The notes: generated by a model from the sequence alone, not told the origin. Shown: positions 32,575 through 42,167, numbered from the stretch's first letter. The stretch is DNA of 64,000 nucleotides from Synergistota bacterium (GCA_025060595.1 JANXBX010000004.1:132827-196826), one strand, 5' to 3'. Numbers and translations are program-made.

Positions 32575-34505
32575 CTTGCTACAATAAGCCCATTCTTTCG
32601 CTCACCATTAATAGCACGAATTCCTAAGCGGCGCTCTGCTGCCTCCAATATAGCCCTAAGCATCTCCGAATAAGAAAATCCTGCTATCTTAGCCATCTTA
32701 GCCAAATGTCCATCCCAACACCAACCAGGATTGGGATTTACCTCTAAAAGCTTAGGCACACCCCGAGAGTCAAGTCTCCAATCAAACCTACAATAATCCC
32801 TCGCTTCCAACCTTTCAAAAAGCTTTAAACAACACTCTATTATAAACTTCTCCGTTTCCTCGGGAAGATTGGCAGGAATAGACCTTATCTTCCAATAAGG
32901 GGAGTCAGGCAACCACTTAGCCTCGTATCCACAAATAGGAGGAAGCTCTGGGGGGAGAACGGAATAGTCCTCTTCAGTGATAGGCAAAACAATATAGTTT
33001 CCTGGAACATTTCCTATTATACCTACAGTTAAATCGCTCCCAGTCAAAAACTCCTCTACTAATATAGGCTTATCATACCCAAACTTCTCTCTTACATCCA
33101 ATATAGCGTTTATCAATCCTTCAATATCATTAACCACACTCTTTTGAGTTATACCAAAACTTGAATCACCAAAGTTAGGCTTAACTATAACTGGAAACCC
33201 AAAAGGAATCTCAAAAGATGTATCTTCAGGTTTAACAAGGAAGGCCTCCGGCACAGGAATACCCATCTCCTTGGCCACACCACGCACAAGAGATTTATCA
33301 TAGCAATGAGCAAGACACTGAGGGCCAGCACCTGTATATGGTATTTCAAGCATATCTAAAAGAGCCGGAATGTGAAGCTCTTTTCTTGGGTCGTTATTGA
33401 AACCCTCGTCACACAAGTTAAAAACTAAATCAATCTTATTCTTAAGCCTTAATAGATCATAAATTAAGGTATCATGATTATCAAGATACACAAAGTTATA
33501 CTCAGTAAGCTCCCTCAAAGCATCTTTCATTCTGTTAATAGTATATATATCATCATCATCGAAAACACCAAAGGGCTTTAACGGATCAGCCTTACGAGGA
33601 TCCCCTAATATAACGGCTACAGTAGCTATCTTCTCCTTCTTTTTCTTCTTAACTGGCGTCCAATCCTTTTTGGCTACAGCAGTTACTATAATCCTACGTT
33701 CCATCATACCTAAGTCCTGATTCCGCTGAGAGACAGATTTAACCTCCCCATGAATAGTTACATCGCTAAAGCCGGCAGCAGTAAGAAGTTCCTTTAAACT
33801 TTCACGTGTATAGAGCCTTTCTGCATAAAATTGATCCGCTATAACACCTTTCTCAACATGGGTTATAACCTCTCGAGTGATCAAACGTTGCTTATCCCAA
33901 GACAATGATCTCTCCCTACAAACAAAGTGCTTTCTATCTATCCATTCCCAAGACCTCGCTTGGAAATTCTCTCGCAAATACTCACCATCAGCTACGTCTA
34001 TAAGAATGCGCCCTTGAGGCTTAAGGACCTTAAAAACCTCTTTTAAAACTCTTATATCATCCTGAACCGTTTCAAAATAGCCAAAGCTATTACCTAATAG
34101 CATGACTACATCAAAAGAATCTGCTTGATATGGTAACTTACGAGCATCTCCTTCCCTAAACTTTACATTTAAGCCCTCCTTCTTAACCCTCGCCTTGGCC
34201 TTCTGAATAAGATAGTGTGAGCGATCAAGCCCCTCTACGTTTTTGAATCCTCTCCTCGCCAGCTCAATAGAATGTCTTCCTTGACCACAGCAAAGGTCTA
34301 ATATCTTGTCCTCCTTAGAAAGGTTTAAAATGCTTAAAAAGAGGTCCACTTCAGCTTTAGTGATAGCCTTGTCTTCCACCACATCAGCATCTGTTTTTAA
34401 ATACATAGAGTTAAATATTCTTCGCCACCAATCAGGATGAACGTGCTCTTCTAAATCCTCAACAGGCCCTAATACCTTCCTGTGCCTCTCATGCCTTTTC
34501 TCCAT
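32571..34505 (-). CDS. Fused SAM methyltransferase / ATP-grasp (D-Ala-D-Ala ligase-like) enzyme
   Basis: Bifunctional protein of 644 residues. The N half (about 15-280) is a class I methyltransferase with motif I ILDLCCGQGRHSIELA and FDVVMLLGNSFGY. The C half (about 300-640) is an ATP-grasp ligase: VFNLCDEG, PYTGAG, PVIVKPNFGDSSFGI (nucleotide loop), VEEFLTGSDLTVG, and the magnesium residues in FDWRLD and LLEVNPNPGW. The ligase joins a carboxylate to an amine with ATP; the methylase may cap the same molecule. Coupling to an MFS exporter points to a small secreted peptide-like product. A cell-wall D-Ala-D-Ala ligase role is unlikely given the fusion. Confidence 0.85.
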   Translation of the reverse strand: MEKRHERHRKVLGPVEDLEEHVHPDWWRRIFNSMYLKTDADVVEDKAITKAEVDLFLSILNLSKEDKILDLCCGQGRHSIELARRGFKNVEGLDRSHYLIQKAKARVKKEGLNVKFREGDARKLPYQADSFDVVMLLGNSFGYFETVQDDIRVLKEVFKVLKPQGRILIDVADGEYLRENFQARSWEWIDRKHFVCRERSLSWDKQRLITREVITHVEKGVIADQFYAERLYTRESLKELLTAAGFSDVTIHGEVKSVSQRNQDLGMMERRIIVTAVAKKDWTPVKKKKKEKIATVAVILGDPRKADPLKPFGVFDDDDIYTINRMKDALRELTEYNFVYLDNHDTLIYDLLRLKNKIDLVFNLCDEGFNNDPRKELHIPALLDMLEIPYTGAGPQCLAHCYDKSLVRGVAKEMGIPVPEAFLVKPEDTSFEIPFGFPVIVKPNFGDSSFGITQKSVVNDIEGLINAILDVREKFGYDKPILVEEFLTGSDLTVGIIGNVPGNYIVLPITEEDYSVLPPELPPICGYEAKWLPDSPYWKIRSIPANLPEETEKFIIECCLKLFERLEARDYCRFDWRLDSRGVPKLLEVNPNPGWCWDGHLAKMAKIAGFSYSEMLRAILEAAERRLGIRAINGERKNGLIVAR

Positions 34506-34551
34506 TTAATTTCCACTCTCCCCCATTTATTTTTTTATGTTTTTATTTACC

Positions 34552-35895
34552 TCACACTCCAAGTATTATACTAGCCACACCAAGATATACCCCTGTACCA
34601 ATTATATCTGCAAGAGTAGTTATAAGAGGCGTGCTTGCAGAAGCTGGATCCTTCTTAAACTTGACAAATATAAAGGGTAATAAAACCCCAACAAGACTAC
34701 CAGCTATAACGTTTATGATCATTGAAGTAACTACAACCAAACATACCTTTAAACTTCCACTCCTAATTATGCCCATTACAGAAATTCCCAAACCCATTAA
34801 TATTCCTAATATACTTGCAATCACAAGTTCTCTTCCAAAAAGATACAACCAGTCTTTTAAACGCACCGTTTCGAGAGCAAGAGCCCTTATAACAAGCGTA
34901 GCCGCTTGCGAACCAGCATTACCTGCGGTATCTACCAAAACTGGGAGAAAGGTGACTAAAACTATATATTTTGCTATAGTCTCTTCAAACGAGCTTATTA
35001 TACTACCTGTAACAAAATCCATAACCAGAAGTATGATAAGCCAAGTAAGTCTACTCCTCAATATCTTTTTTATAGGAGCTTCCTTTATATTTGTCAAAAG
35101 CTCTATACTCTCAGGAGGAGCTTCTATAGCAGAATATTTAACAAAATCTTCAGTATGCTCCTCCTGAATAACATCTAATAAGTCATCTACAGTAACTATA
35201 CCTAAAAGGTGCCCCTCTGAATCAGTAACGGGTAAAGCTATTAAGTTATATCTCCTTGCTAACTTTATAGCTTCCTCCTGATCTTGATCAGCAGTGATAG
35301 AAACTACCTCAAAGTCCATTATAGACTCAACAACCTGATTGGGATCTGCTAAAAGCAACTTCCTTATGGGTATATCGTCGAGCAAACGCCATCCATCATC
35401 TACCACATAAACTATATCTATCGTTTCCGAATCCTTTCCCCACTCTCTAATATGTTCCAAAGCTTTGCTTACCGTCCAACCCCGTTTAATAGCCACATAA
35501 TCAGGTGTCATCAACCTACCAACGCTGTTCTCCGGATAACCTAAGAGCTGGAGCGCTTCCCTTCTTTCCTCAGCAGAGAGAAGATTCAAAAGCCTTCTTA
35601 AGAGCCTTGGAGACAAACGTTCAAAAATTCTTGTCCTCTCATCAGGATCAAGCTCGTTAACTATAGACCTAACGTGTTCATCAGGTAAAGCCTTTAATAT
35701 ATACTCCTGCACGCTTCCATCAAGCTCAAAGAAAACATCTGCTTGAAGATCTGGAGGCAAAAGTCTTAAAGCTAGAGGTCTATCTTTAGGATCGATCTCC
35801 CTAAAAAGCTCCGCAATATCAGGTGCCGACCATGATGATAATATATCCTTGGCTCGTTTCCAATCCCTGTTTTCAATAGCCTCAATCCCTTCCAT
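34552..35895 (-). CDS. mgtE: Magnesium transporter MgtE
   Basis: Mg2+ channel. The N-terminal superhelical MgtE_N domain (about 15-125) with FERLSPRLLRRLLNLL is followed by two CBS domains (about 130-255) including VTVDDLLDVIQEEHTEDF. A five-helix membrane domain (about 285-447) has TFLPVLVDTAGNAGSQAATLVIR. The N and CBS domains gate the pore by sensing cytosolic Mg2+. I choose ATG at 35895, nine bases after GGGAG, which gives the usual 447 residues; a GTG at 35952 would add 19 residues without a ribosome binding site. Confidence 0.93.
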   Translation of the reverse strand: MEGIEAIENRDWKRAKDILSSWSAPDIAELFREIDPKDRPLALRLLPPDLQADVFFELDGSVQEYILKALPDEHVRSIVNELDPDERTRIFERLSPRLLRRLLNLLSAEERREALQLLGYPENSVGRLMTPDYVAIKRGWTVSKALEHIREWGKDSETIDIVYVVDDGWRLLDDIPIRKLLLADPNQVVESIMDFEVVSITADQDQEEAIKLARRYNLIALPVTDSEGHLLGIVTVDDLLDVIQEEHTEDFVKYSAIEAPPESIELLTNIKEAPIKKILRSRLTWLIILLVMDFVTGSIISSFEETIAKYIVLVTFLPVLVDTAGNAGSQAATLVIRALALETVRLKDWLYLFGRELVIASILGILMGLGISVMGIIRSGSLKVCLVVVTSMIINVIAGSLVGVLLPFIFVKFKKDPASASTPLITTLADIIGTGVYLGVASIILGV

Positions 35896-36006
35896 TAGCT
35901 CTAACTCCCTTTTTTCTATCCCACTATCCTCACTCCTTTCAAAAGCTTCCACTTTGGGTTTATTTTAACAAGATGACTTGAATTTATCCATAACTCTCCA
36001 TAAAAA

Positions 36007-36432
36007 TTATCCCTTATCTTTCTCAGCGAAAAAGCTTTCTATCCATCTTTTTATATCATCACGAACCTCTCTAAACTTATTAATAATCTCCTCTTCGCTC
36101 CCAACAGCCTGCGACGGATCTTCGAATCCCTTGTGAATATATTCCTTACCCCCTGGGAAAAATGGACAAGAATCCCGGGCACTATCACATACGGTTACAA
36201 CATAATCAAACTCCTCCCCTAAAAACTCCTCTAAACCTTTAGAACGATGATGAGAAATATCTATACCAATTTCAGCCATGACTTTTATAGCATAAGGATT
36301 AACCCTGGATGGTTTAGTTCCAGCACTATAAGCTTCATAAATATCCCCGTAAATAGCATTAAGAAAACCTTCCGCCATTTGAGACCTGGCAGAATTATGA
36401 GTACATACAAATAAAACCCTCTTTTTTGACAT
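36007..36432 (-). CDS. arsC: Arsenate reductase, thioredoxin-coupled LMW-phosphatase type
   Basis: Reduces arsenate to arsenite. The low-molecular-weight phosphatase loop VCTHNSARSQ (Cys10-x5-Arg16) is at the N terminus, and the redox cysteine pair characteristic of this class is in VCDSARDSCPFF. The length of 141 residues is typical. The start is ATG at 36432, six bases after GGGGGTG. No ars repressor, pump or acr3 gene lies beside it, so this is an orphan arsC; a tyrosine-phosphatase role is the alternative, but the second cysteine pair argues for ArsC. Confidence 0.88.
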   Translation of the reverse strand: MSKKRVLFVCTHNSARSQMAEGFLNAIYGDIYEAYSAGTKPSRVNPYAIKVMAEIGIDISHHRSKGLEEFLGEEFDYVVTVCDSARDSCPFFPGGKEYIHKGFEDPSQAVGSEEEIINKFREVRDDIKRWIESFFAEKDKG

Positions 36433-36488
36433 GCTCATCACCCCCTCTAACCTTGACTTTCCTTATAAACATAAATAAAATAGCTTAC

Positions 36489-37670
36489 ATGAAAAAAAGA
36501 GTTATAATTACAGAAAAAGCAGAGCAAAAACTAAGGAAAGGTTTTTTATGGATTTACGATAACGAAATATTAAAAATAGAAGGAGAACCTTCGCCTGGGG
36601 ATATAGTTAGCATACACAATGCTAACAGAAGCTTTCTTGGAAAAGGATATATAAACCCAAGGTCCAAAATAACTATAAGAATTTTAACAAGAAAAGATGA
36701 AGAAATAAACAGGGATTTTTTAAAAAATAGAATTGTTAACGCATGGGAATATAGACAAAAGATCATCAACTCAGACTCTTTCAGAGTTGTTTTCAGTGAG
36801 GCAGACCTCCTACCGGGACTAATAGTAGACAAGTTCAAGGACATACTGGTCTTACAAATTCTTACCCTAGGAGTAGAAAGATTTAAGGAACAGATAGCAG
36901 ATGTTCTAAACGAAATCTTTAACCCGAGAGGCATATATGAGAGAAATGATATATCAACAAGGGAATTGGAAGGTTTACCGCAAGTTAAGGGCTTCCTGAA
37001 GGGTCCTTTTGAAACCCAACTGGAAATAGAAGAAAACGGCCTCAGAATATTAGTAGATGTTGAAAATGGGCAGAAAACCGGCTATTTTCTTGATCAAAAT
37101 GAAAACAGAAAAGCCTTAAAGGGATTAGTGGAAGGAGCAGAAGTGCTAGACGCCTTCTGCTATACAGGGGGCTTTTCACTACATGCCCTTAAATACGGAG
37201 CTAAAAACGTGGTAGCTATTGATTCCTCGAAAAAAGCTATAGAGCTCGCTAAAGAAAACGCCAAGCTCAATGGTTTCGAAAATAAAATCGAATTTATAGA
37301 AGATAACGCTTTTGATATATTGAGGAAATTCCATAAGAGCAGGAAAACGTTCGATGTTGTGATCCTAGATCCTCCTTCCTTCGTAAAATCACAGAAAAAC
37401 TTAGAGGGAGCTATAAAAGGGTACAAGGAGATAAACTTGAGAGCCATGAAAATATTAAGGGATGGGGGATTCTTAATAACTTGTTCTTGTTCCCATCATA
37501 TAACTCCCACGCTATTCCAGCAAATTATAGAATCAGCAGCAGTTGATGCAAATAAAATTTTACGTCTTGTTGAATTAAGATATCAGTCAAAAGATCACCC
37601 CATTCTTCTATCTCATCCGGAAACACTCTATCTTAAATGCGGAATATACCAGGTTCTTAAGAAACCTTAA
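36489..37670 (+). CDS. rlmI: RlmI-like 23S rRNA (cytosine-C5)-methyltransferase
   Basis: SAM-dependent rRNA methyltransferase of 393 residues. It has an N-terminal PUA RNA-binding domain (about 2-70, RKGFLWIYDNEI and GEPSPGDIVSI), a middle beta domain with NGQKTGYFLDQNENR, and a Rossmann domain with LDAFCYTGGFSLHAL, VILDPPSFVKS and TCSCSHH (catalytic Cys). The ATG at 36489 starts the conserved PUA domain; a longer frame from 36426 would overlap the divergent arsC and has no support. No strong ribosome binding site is seen. The exact target (C1962) is inferred from family. Confidence 0.9.
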   Translation: MKKRVIITEKAEQKLRKGFLWIYDNEILKIEGEPSPGDIVSIHNANRSFLGKGYINPRSKITIRILTRKDEEINRDFLKNRIVNAWEYRQKIINSDSFRVVFSEADLLPGLIVDKFKDILVLQILTLGVERFKEQIADVLNEIFNPRGIYERNDISTRELEGLPQVKGFLKGPFETQLEIEENGLRILVDVENGQKTGYFLDQNENRKALKGLVEGAEVLDAFCYTGGFSLHALKYGAKNVVAIDSSKKAIELAKENAKLNGFENKIEFIEDNAFDILRKFHKSRKTFDVVILDPPSFVKSQKNLEGAIKGYKEINLRAMKILRDGGFLITCSCSHHITPTLFQQIIESAAVDANKILRLVELRYQSKDHPILLSHPETLYLKCGIYQVLKKP

Positions 37671-37672
37671 CC

Positions 37673-38959
37673 TCATTCAACTTTTACATTAGCTCCCAAG
37701 TCAGTCATTAAGGTGAAGAAATTTGGAAATGATACTGAAACGCAATCTACATCATTAACCGTGGTCTCACCATCAGCAAACAACCCAGCTACAGTTAAAG
37801 CCATTGCAATTCTATGATCTCCATGACTATTAACCTCAGATCCCCTGAGGCCTCCAGCTCCATTTATAAATAGAACTCCTTCTCTTAAACCTATACGAGC
37901 TCCCATCTTAGAAAGCTCCTCAATCATAACAGCAACCCTATCCGTCTCCTTAAACCTAATAGTATCAAGACCTCTTATTGACGACTCGCCTTTCGCAAAA
38001 CAACCCAAAACGGTTAATATAGGAAAGAGGTCAGGACTATTTGAACAATCAACCTCAAAAGCTCTCAGATCTCTTCCCCCTCCAACCAGTATTGAATTAT
38101 CTGAAAAGTTCACTTTCAAATCCGCTCCCATGCCCATAAGTATATCCAGTAACACAGAGTCAGCCTGTGTAAAGGAAAGATCAACGTTTTCAAACCTGAT
38201 TTCAGAGCTAGTCACAACCGCAGCAACTATAAAGAAAGATAAAGAGCTCCAATCGCTAGGTATGAGAAAATCCACAGGCTTAAAATCCTGTGGACCCTCG
38301 ACCTCGAAAAACTTCAACTCCGGATCATAGTTTAACCTAATACCTGTCCTTTTAAGCCATTCAAGCGTCATCTTTATGTAAGGTTTCTCCTTAGGATCCC
38401 TTACCTCGATACAAGTTTTACCATTTACAAGAGGCGTAGCTATTAAAAGGGATGAAAGAAACTGGGAAAACTTACCATCAAGCTGAGCTTTTCCTCCCTT
38501 CATGATACCTCTAACTACCACGGGAGGAGCATCCACGTTCTCCCTTGTTCTAAAAGCCGTCGCGCCTAACGATCTTAAGGCAGTTAAAAGCTCCTCTATC
38601 GGTCTTCTCCGAATCTGATAGTCCCCAGTTAGAACGCTCCAACCCTCAAGAAGTCCCGCCACCCCTGTCATAAAATATATAGTGGTACCAGAGTTACCTA
38701 CATTAACGACATCATCAGGTACCTTTAAGTTCCTTCCAACACCACGAATAACCCAATGATCTTGCTTAAGCTCAATTTCAGCTCCGTAAAGCTTACAAGC
38801 CCTAACTGCAGATAAAGTATCCTCACTGTACAGGGGCTTTCTTATTATTGTTTCTCCCTCCGTCAAAGTTCCTATCACTACTCCCCTTATGGTATGACTT
38901 TTAGAACCAGGAACGGAAGCTATTCCCCTTAAGCTACTTACCCTTACAACAGCTTTCAT
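37673..38959 (-). CDS. EPSP synthase (AroA) homologue with altered catalytic motif
   Basis: Protein of 428 residues of the 3-phosphoshikimate 1-carboxyvinyltransferase family. PGSKSHTIR (Lys, Ser and Arg of the substrate site), NVGNSGTT, RRRPIEEL, DLFPILTVLG, RFKETDRV and GDHRIAMA are kept. The C-terminal SKSFP motif, whose Lys (E. coli Lys411) is catalytic, reads SVSFP, and the SSQ phosphate site reads FSQ. It may be a divergent AroA or a paralogue with another enolpyruvyl chemistry. It overlaps tctA by 4 bases, an unusual place for a shikimate gene. Confidence 0.8.
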   Translation of the reverse strand: MKAVVRVSSLRGIASVPGSKSHTIRGVVIGTLTEGETIIRKPLYSEDTLSAVRACKLYGAEIELKQDHWVIRGVGRNLKVPDDVVNVGNSGTTIYFMTGVAGLLEGWSVLTGDYQIRRRPIEELLTALRSLGATAFRTRENVDAPPVVVRGIMKGGKAQLDGKFSQFLSSLLIATPLVNGKTCIEVRDPKEKPYIKMTLEWLKRTGIRLNYDPELKFFEVEGPQDFKPVDFLIPSDWSSLSFFIVAAVVTSSEIRFENVDLSFTQADSVLLDILMGMGADLKVNFSDNSILVGGGRDLRAFEVDCSNSPDLFPILTVLGCFAKGESSIRGLDTIRFKETDRVAVMIEELSKMGARIGLREGVLFINGAGGLRGSEVNSHGDHRIAMALTVAGLFADGETTVNDVDCVSVSFPNFFTLMTDLGANVKVE

Positions 38960-40434
38960 CTCCCCTCTCCCCTAAAAACTTTAATACCACGCAAATTAAA
39001 AGCCAGCCAAAAGAGCAGCATAAGTATTAGAACTAAAGTAATAGGCCTATAAACCAGCGCTAACCAAAAATTATCACTGGTTTGAGCAAGGGCAACAGCT
39101 TTCCTTAAGTTAAAATCCATCATGTTTCCAAGAACTAATCCTAATACAAGAGGGGCAACAGCGTAATCCTTCATTCTCATAATAAAACCAAGTACACCAA
39201 ACAAAAGCATTAACGAAGTTTCAAAAAGGCTATTATTAACTGCATATGCTCCAATAACGCAGAGAACGGAAACGCTTGGCAAAAGGAAACACTTAGGTAC
39301 GGTAACGACACGAGCCAAAAGAGGAGCTAAAGAAACTGCTAGAATCAAAACAGCGAAAGCACCCACAAAACCACCTATAACTACGGCATAAAATAATTCT
39401 GGCGTCTGAATAAAAAGCGTTGGGCCAGGACGCAATCCATGAACATAAAAGGCAGCTAGCATAACAGCAGTTACAGCATCTCCAGGAACAGCCATAGTTA
39501 ACATAGGTATTAAAGCTCCTCCTATACATGCATTATTTGCTGCCTCGCTTGCAATTACCCCTTCTATAGCTCCTTCTCCAAAGGGCTTAGATGGCCTCTT
39601 AACGGTTCTTTTAGCAGCATCATAGGCCATCAAAGCAGCGATAGGTCCGCCCACACCAGGCAAGGCCCCAATGAAGGTTCCAATCAATGAAGACTGTATA
39701 GACAAACGCCAATGCTTTATTATCTCCCAAAGATCAACCCTTTCCTTAACTATCTTCTCAGCTATAGTTCCAAGACCTTTCTGAGATATCTGGATCAAAA
39801 CTTCAGAAAAACCAAATAACCCTATAAGCGCTGGAACTATATTGATACCACTAAGGAGGCTTGTAGAACCAAATGTAAATCGACCAACACCAAAAACAGG
39901 ATCCATACCTACTAAACTCAAGATCACCCCTATAGTTGCACTTATTAAACCTTTTAAAAAGCTCCTCGAAGTGAGGGAACCAACCATAGTAAGTCCAAAC
40001 AGAGCAAAAAGAAAGTAATCAAAAGGGGTAAAGGCTAAAGCGATCTTCGTTACAGGTTTAGCCACTGTAAGAAGAATAATTAAACCTATTATGCTTCCAA
40101 TAAAAGAGTGAATCGCAGCAGCATAAAGAGCAGTTTTAGCCTTACCTTGTCTAGCCAGGGGAAAGCCATCAAAGGTCGTTGCCACTGAGGAAGGAGCTCC
40201 CGGGATGTTTATCAAAACGGCAGAAATCGCACCCGCATAAACTCCAACGACATAAACTCCCATTATAACCGCAAGGGCATCAACCATGGGCCACGGCATG
40301 GTTATAGAAACAAGAAGCGCCGTGGCCATAGTCACAGTTAACCCTGGTAATGCCCCTACAACTAATCCTAATAAGGAACCTACAAAAACCAAAGCGAAAA
40401 ACTTAAGGGTAAAAAAATCAGCTATACTTACCAT
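38956..40434 (-). CDS. tctA: Tripartite tricarboxylate transporter, large permease TctA
   Basis: Large membrane subunit of 492 residues with about 12 helices. TctA signatures are GALPGLTVTMATALLVS at the N terminus, GVYAGAISAVLINIPGAPSSVATTFDGFPLARQG, and the repeat GALPGVGGPIAALMAYDAAKR, with EAANNACIGGALIPMLTMAVPGD. It imports a carboxylate with cation symport, fed by the TctC binding protein. It lies 8 bases after tctB and overlaps the AroA-like gene by 4 bases. Confidence 0.95.
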   Translation of the reverse strand: MVSIADFFTLKFFALVFVGSLLGLVVGALPGLTVTMATALLVSITMPWPMVDALAVIMGVYVVGVYAGAISAVLINIPGAPSSVATTFDGFPLARQGKAKTALYAAAIHSFIGSIIGLIILLTVAKPVTKIALAFTPFDYFLFALFGLTMVGSLTSRSFLKGLISATIGVILSLVGMDPVFGVGRFTFGSTSLLSGINIVPALIGLFGFSEVLIQISQKGLGTIAEKIVKERVDLWEIIKHWRLSIQSSLIGTFIGALPGVGGPIAALMAYDAAKRTVKRPSKPFGEGAIEGVIASEAANNACIGGALIPMLTMAVPGDAVTAVMLAAFYVHGLRPGPTLFIQTPELFYAVVIGGFVGAFAVLILAVSLAPLLARVVTVPKCFLLPSVSVLCVIGAYAVNNSLFETSLMLLFGVLGFIMRMKDYAVAPLVLGLVLGNMMDFNLRKAVALAQTSDNFWLALVYRPITLVLILMLLFWLAFNLRGIKVFRGEGR

Positions 40435-40442
40435 AGCACCCT

Positions 40443-40850
40443 CTAAGGAAGCACCACCCTTAACAAAACACCAAAGGTATAGTAAATAGATGCAGTTAAC
40501 CCAATTGGAAGGATAGTTAAAATCAGGATATTTCGAACCCCCAGAATTAAGAGGAAGAGAAAAGAATAAACAATGGTAGAAAGATTAAAGTGAAGAATAG
40601 GAAGAGATAAAATATAACCCATGCATAAAACTATACTAAGCAGCGTAGTTTTCCAATCACTAACACTTCCCCTTTCAGCCTTTTTTACTCCATAAGTTTT
40701 TCTCAAAAGGAAAACGGAAAGTATCAGAAGTACAACACCTAGAATTAGCGGGAAAAGGCCAGGTGAAAGAGCCCACTCTCCAAAAGAATGAAGAGAAAGA
40801 GCGTGATATATAATAAAAAGTGAGATAATTAGAAAAAGTACTCCCTCCAT
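40443..40850 (-). CDS. tctB: Tripartite tricarboxylate transporter, small permease TctB
   Basis: Small membrane subunit of 135 residues with four predicted helices (about 2-20, 31-49, 68-86 and 92-130) and the TctB-type GLFPLILGVVLLILSVFLL stretch. It partners TctA. Sequence conservation in this family is low, so the call rests on topology and position between tctC (7-base gap) and tctA (8-base gap). Confidence 0.88.
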   Translation of the reverse strand: MEGVLFLIISLFIIYHALSLHSFGEWALSPGLFPLILGVVLLILSVFLLRKTYGVKKAERGSVSDWKTTLLSIVLCMGYILSLPILHFNLSTIVYSFLFLLILGVRNILILTILPIGLTASIYYTFGVLLRVVLP

Positions 40851-40857
40851 CTTAGAA

Positions 40858-41847
40858 TCAAGGTTTAGGTATACCGAACTCCTCAGGACTATGCTTAGCT
40901 ACACCAGCCTCATAAAGCAGCCAGGACACAACAGATTCCCAGTGCTTCCAGTAATTCAAGACCGCCTGTCCTTCAAGATGATGCATAGTAACATAGTGGA
41001 CCTTCTTAACAAATTCAAGCCACTGAGGATCATTAACTGCAGCTTTTGCAGCCTTTAGCAGAACCTGTTTAACATCCTCCGGCGTTCCCTTTTTAACTAA
41101 CAAGCAGTTTGGAAACTCCAATGGGAAATATTTTTTAAGCTCAGGAATCACTTGAGTTATAGGAGGAACCCCAGGAAAAGCCTCCACAGGCTTGTCAGAC
41201 CAGACTGCTAAAATCCTCATATCCCCAGAGGCAACATACCCCAAAGCGGGAGCCGTATTAGGAGAAGTAAACTCGACCTGTCCGCCTAAAACAGCAAGCA
41301 TTGCTTCTTGCCCTCCACCGAAGGGGATAAGAGCAACATCCAAACCAACTTTCCTAAGAAGTAACCCTTGAATGTGTCCACTTGCACCAGGTCCAGAGTA
41401 AGACATACGAACTTTTCCAGGACGTGCCTTTATATCTGCTATCAGATCCTCTATTTTGTTATATGGAGACTTAGAGGAAACCGCTATAACCTTAGTATCA
41501 TAAACCATCATAATCAAGGGATCAAAATCGTTAAAGCTTAACTTGCTTATACCCATTACACGGAAGCTTCCAGGAGTTTCAGCCGAAAACAGAACAGTAT
41601 AACCATCAGCCGGTTTGGAGTAAACGAATTCCGTTCCGACTCCTCCAGAGGCTCCAGGTTTGTTTAAAACCACAACAGGCTTTCCTAAATGTTTCTCAAA
41701 TATGGGTGCAAATGCCCTAGCTACCGTATCAGTAACTCCACCAGCGCTCCAAGGAACAACTAAAGTTATAGGCTGCTCTGGAAAGGCTCCAAAAGCTGGC
41801 GAAGAGAAAAGCACGATAAAAAGCATTAATACCAAAAGCCTCTTCAT
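40858..41847 (-). CDS. tctC: Tripartite tricarboxylate transporter substrate-binding protein (TctC/Bug family)
   Basis: Extracytoplasmic binding protein of 329 residues. After a signal peptide (about 1-21, ending FSSPAFG) the Bug-family start FPEQPITLVVPWSAGGVTD appears, followed by NKPGASGGVGTEFV and ARPGKVRMSYSGPGASGH. It captures an organic acid for TctAB. I choose ATG at 41847, eight bases after AGGAGGTG; an upstream TTG frame (41868) would cover that ribosome binding site. It is the first gene of the operon tctC-tctB-tctA-aroA-like; the 242 bases upstream hold no clear promoter match. Confidence 0.93.
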   Translation of the reverse strand: MKRLLVLMLFIVLFSSPAFGAFPEQPITLVVPWSAGGVTDTVARAFAPIFEKHLGKPVVVLNKPGASGGVGTEFVYSKPADGYTVLFSAETPGSFRVMGISKLSFNDFDPLIMMVYDTKVIAVSSKSPYNKIEDLIADIKARPGKVRMSYSGPGASGHIQGLLLRKVGLDVALIPFGGGQEAMLAVLGGQVEFTSPNTAPALGYVASGDMRILAVWSDKPVEAFPGVPPITQVIPELKKYFPLEFPNCLLVKKGTPEDVKQVLLKAAKAAVNDPQWLEFVKKVHYVTMHHLEGQAVLNYWKHWESVVSWLLYEAGVAKHSPEEFGIPKP

Positions 41848-42089
41848 AGATAAACACCTCCTATACAACTAATATACAGGGAAACTACTATATAAAGATA
41901 TCAAAAGATTTGAAAACAATCAATATGAAAAAATCTACTACATAACTCTTCTTAATACACGGATTAACCGTTTTAACTTTCAGAGGAAGTTTAAGACATA
42001 ACCCTAAATCTTCTTAAGAGGACTCGAATAAAAACAAGTGAGGCACATCTTTCTGAGGTTATCGACAAAAAGCTCATCCTATATAAAAA

Positions 42090-42167
42090 TGGCTCCGGCG
42101 GCAGGACTCGAACCTGCAACCTAGTGGTTAACAGCCACCCGCTCTGCCGGTTGAGCTACGCCGGAGC
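42090..42167 (-). tRNA. tRNA-Asn (GUU anticodon)
   Basis: Acceptor GCTCCGG pairs with CCGGAGC; CCA is encoded. The anticodon loop CTGTTAA gives GTT. It is the last of six tRNAs in the cluster. Confidence 0.96.

Noticed and set aside
36426-36488. Upstream extension of the rlmI-like frame
   Set aside because: The extra residues overlap the divergent arsC start, are not part of the PUA domain and have no ribosome binding site.
41880-42080. Regulatory RNA in the gap before tctC
   Set aside because: No strong hairpin or known motif found; the gap is AT-rich with no convincing promoter either.
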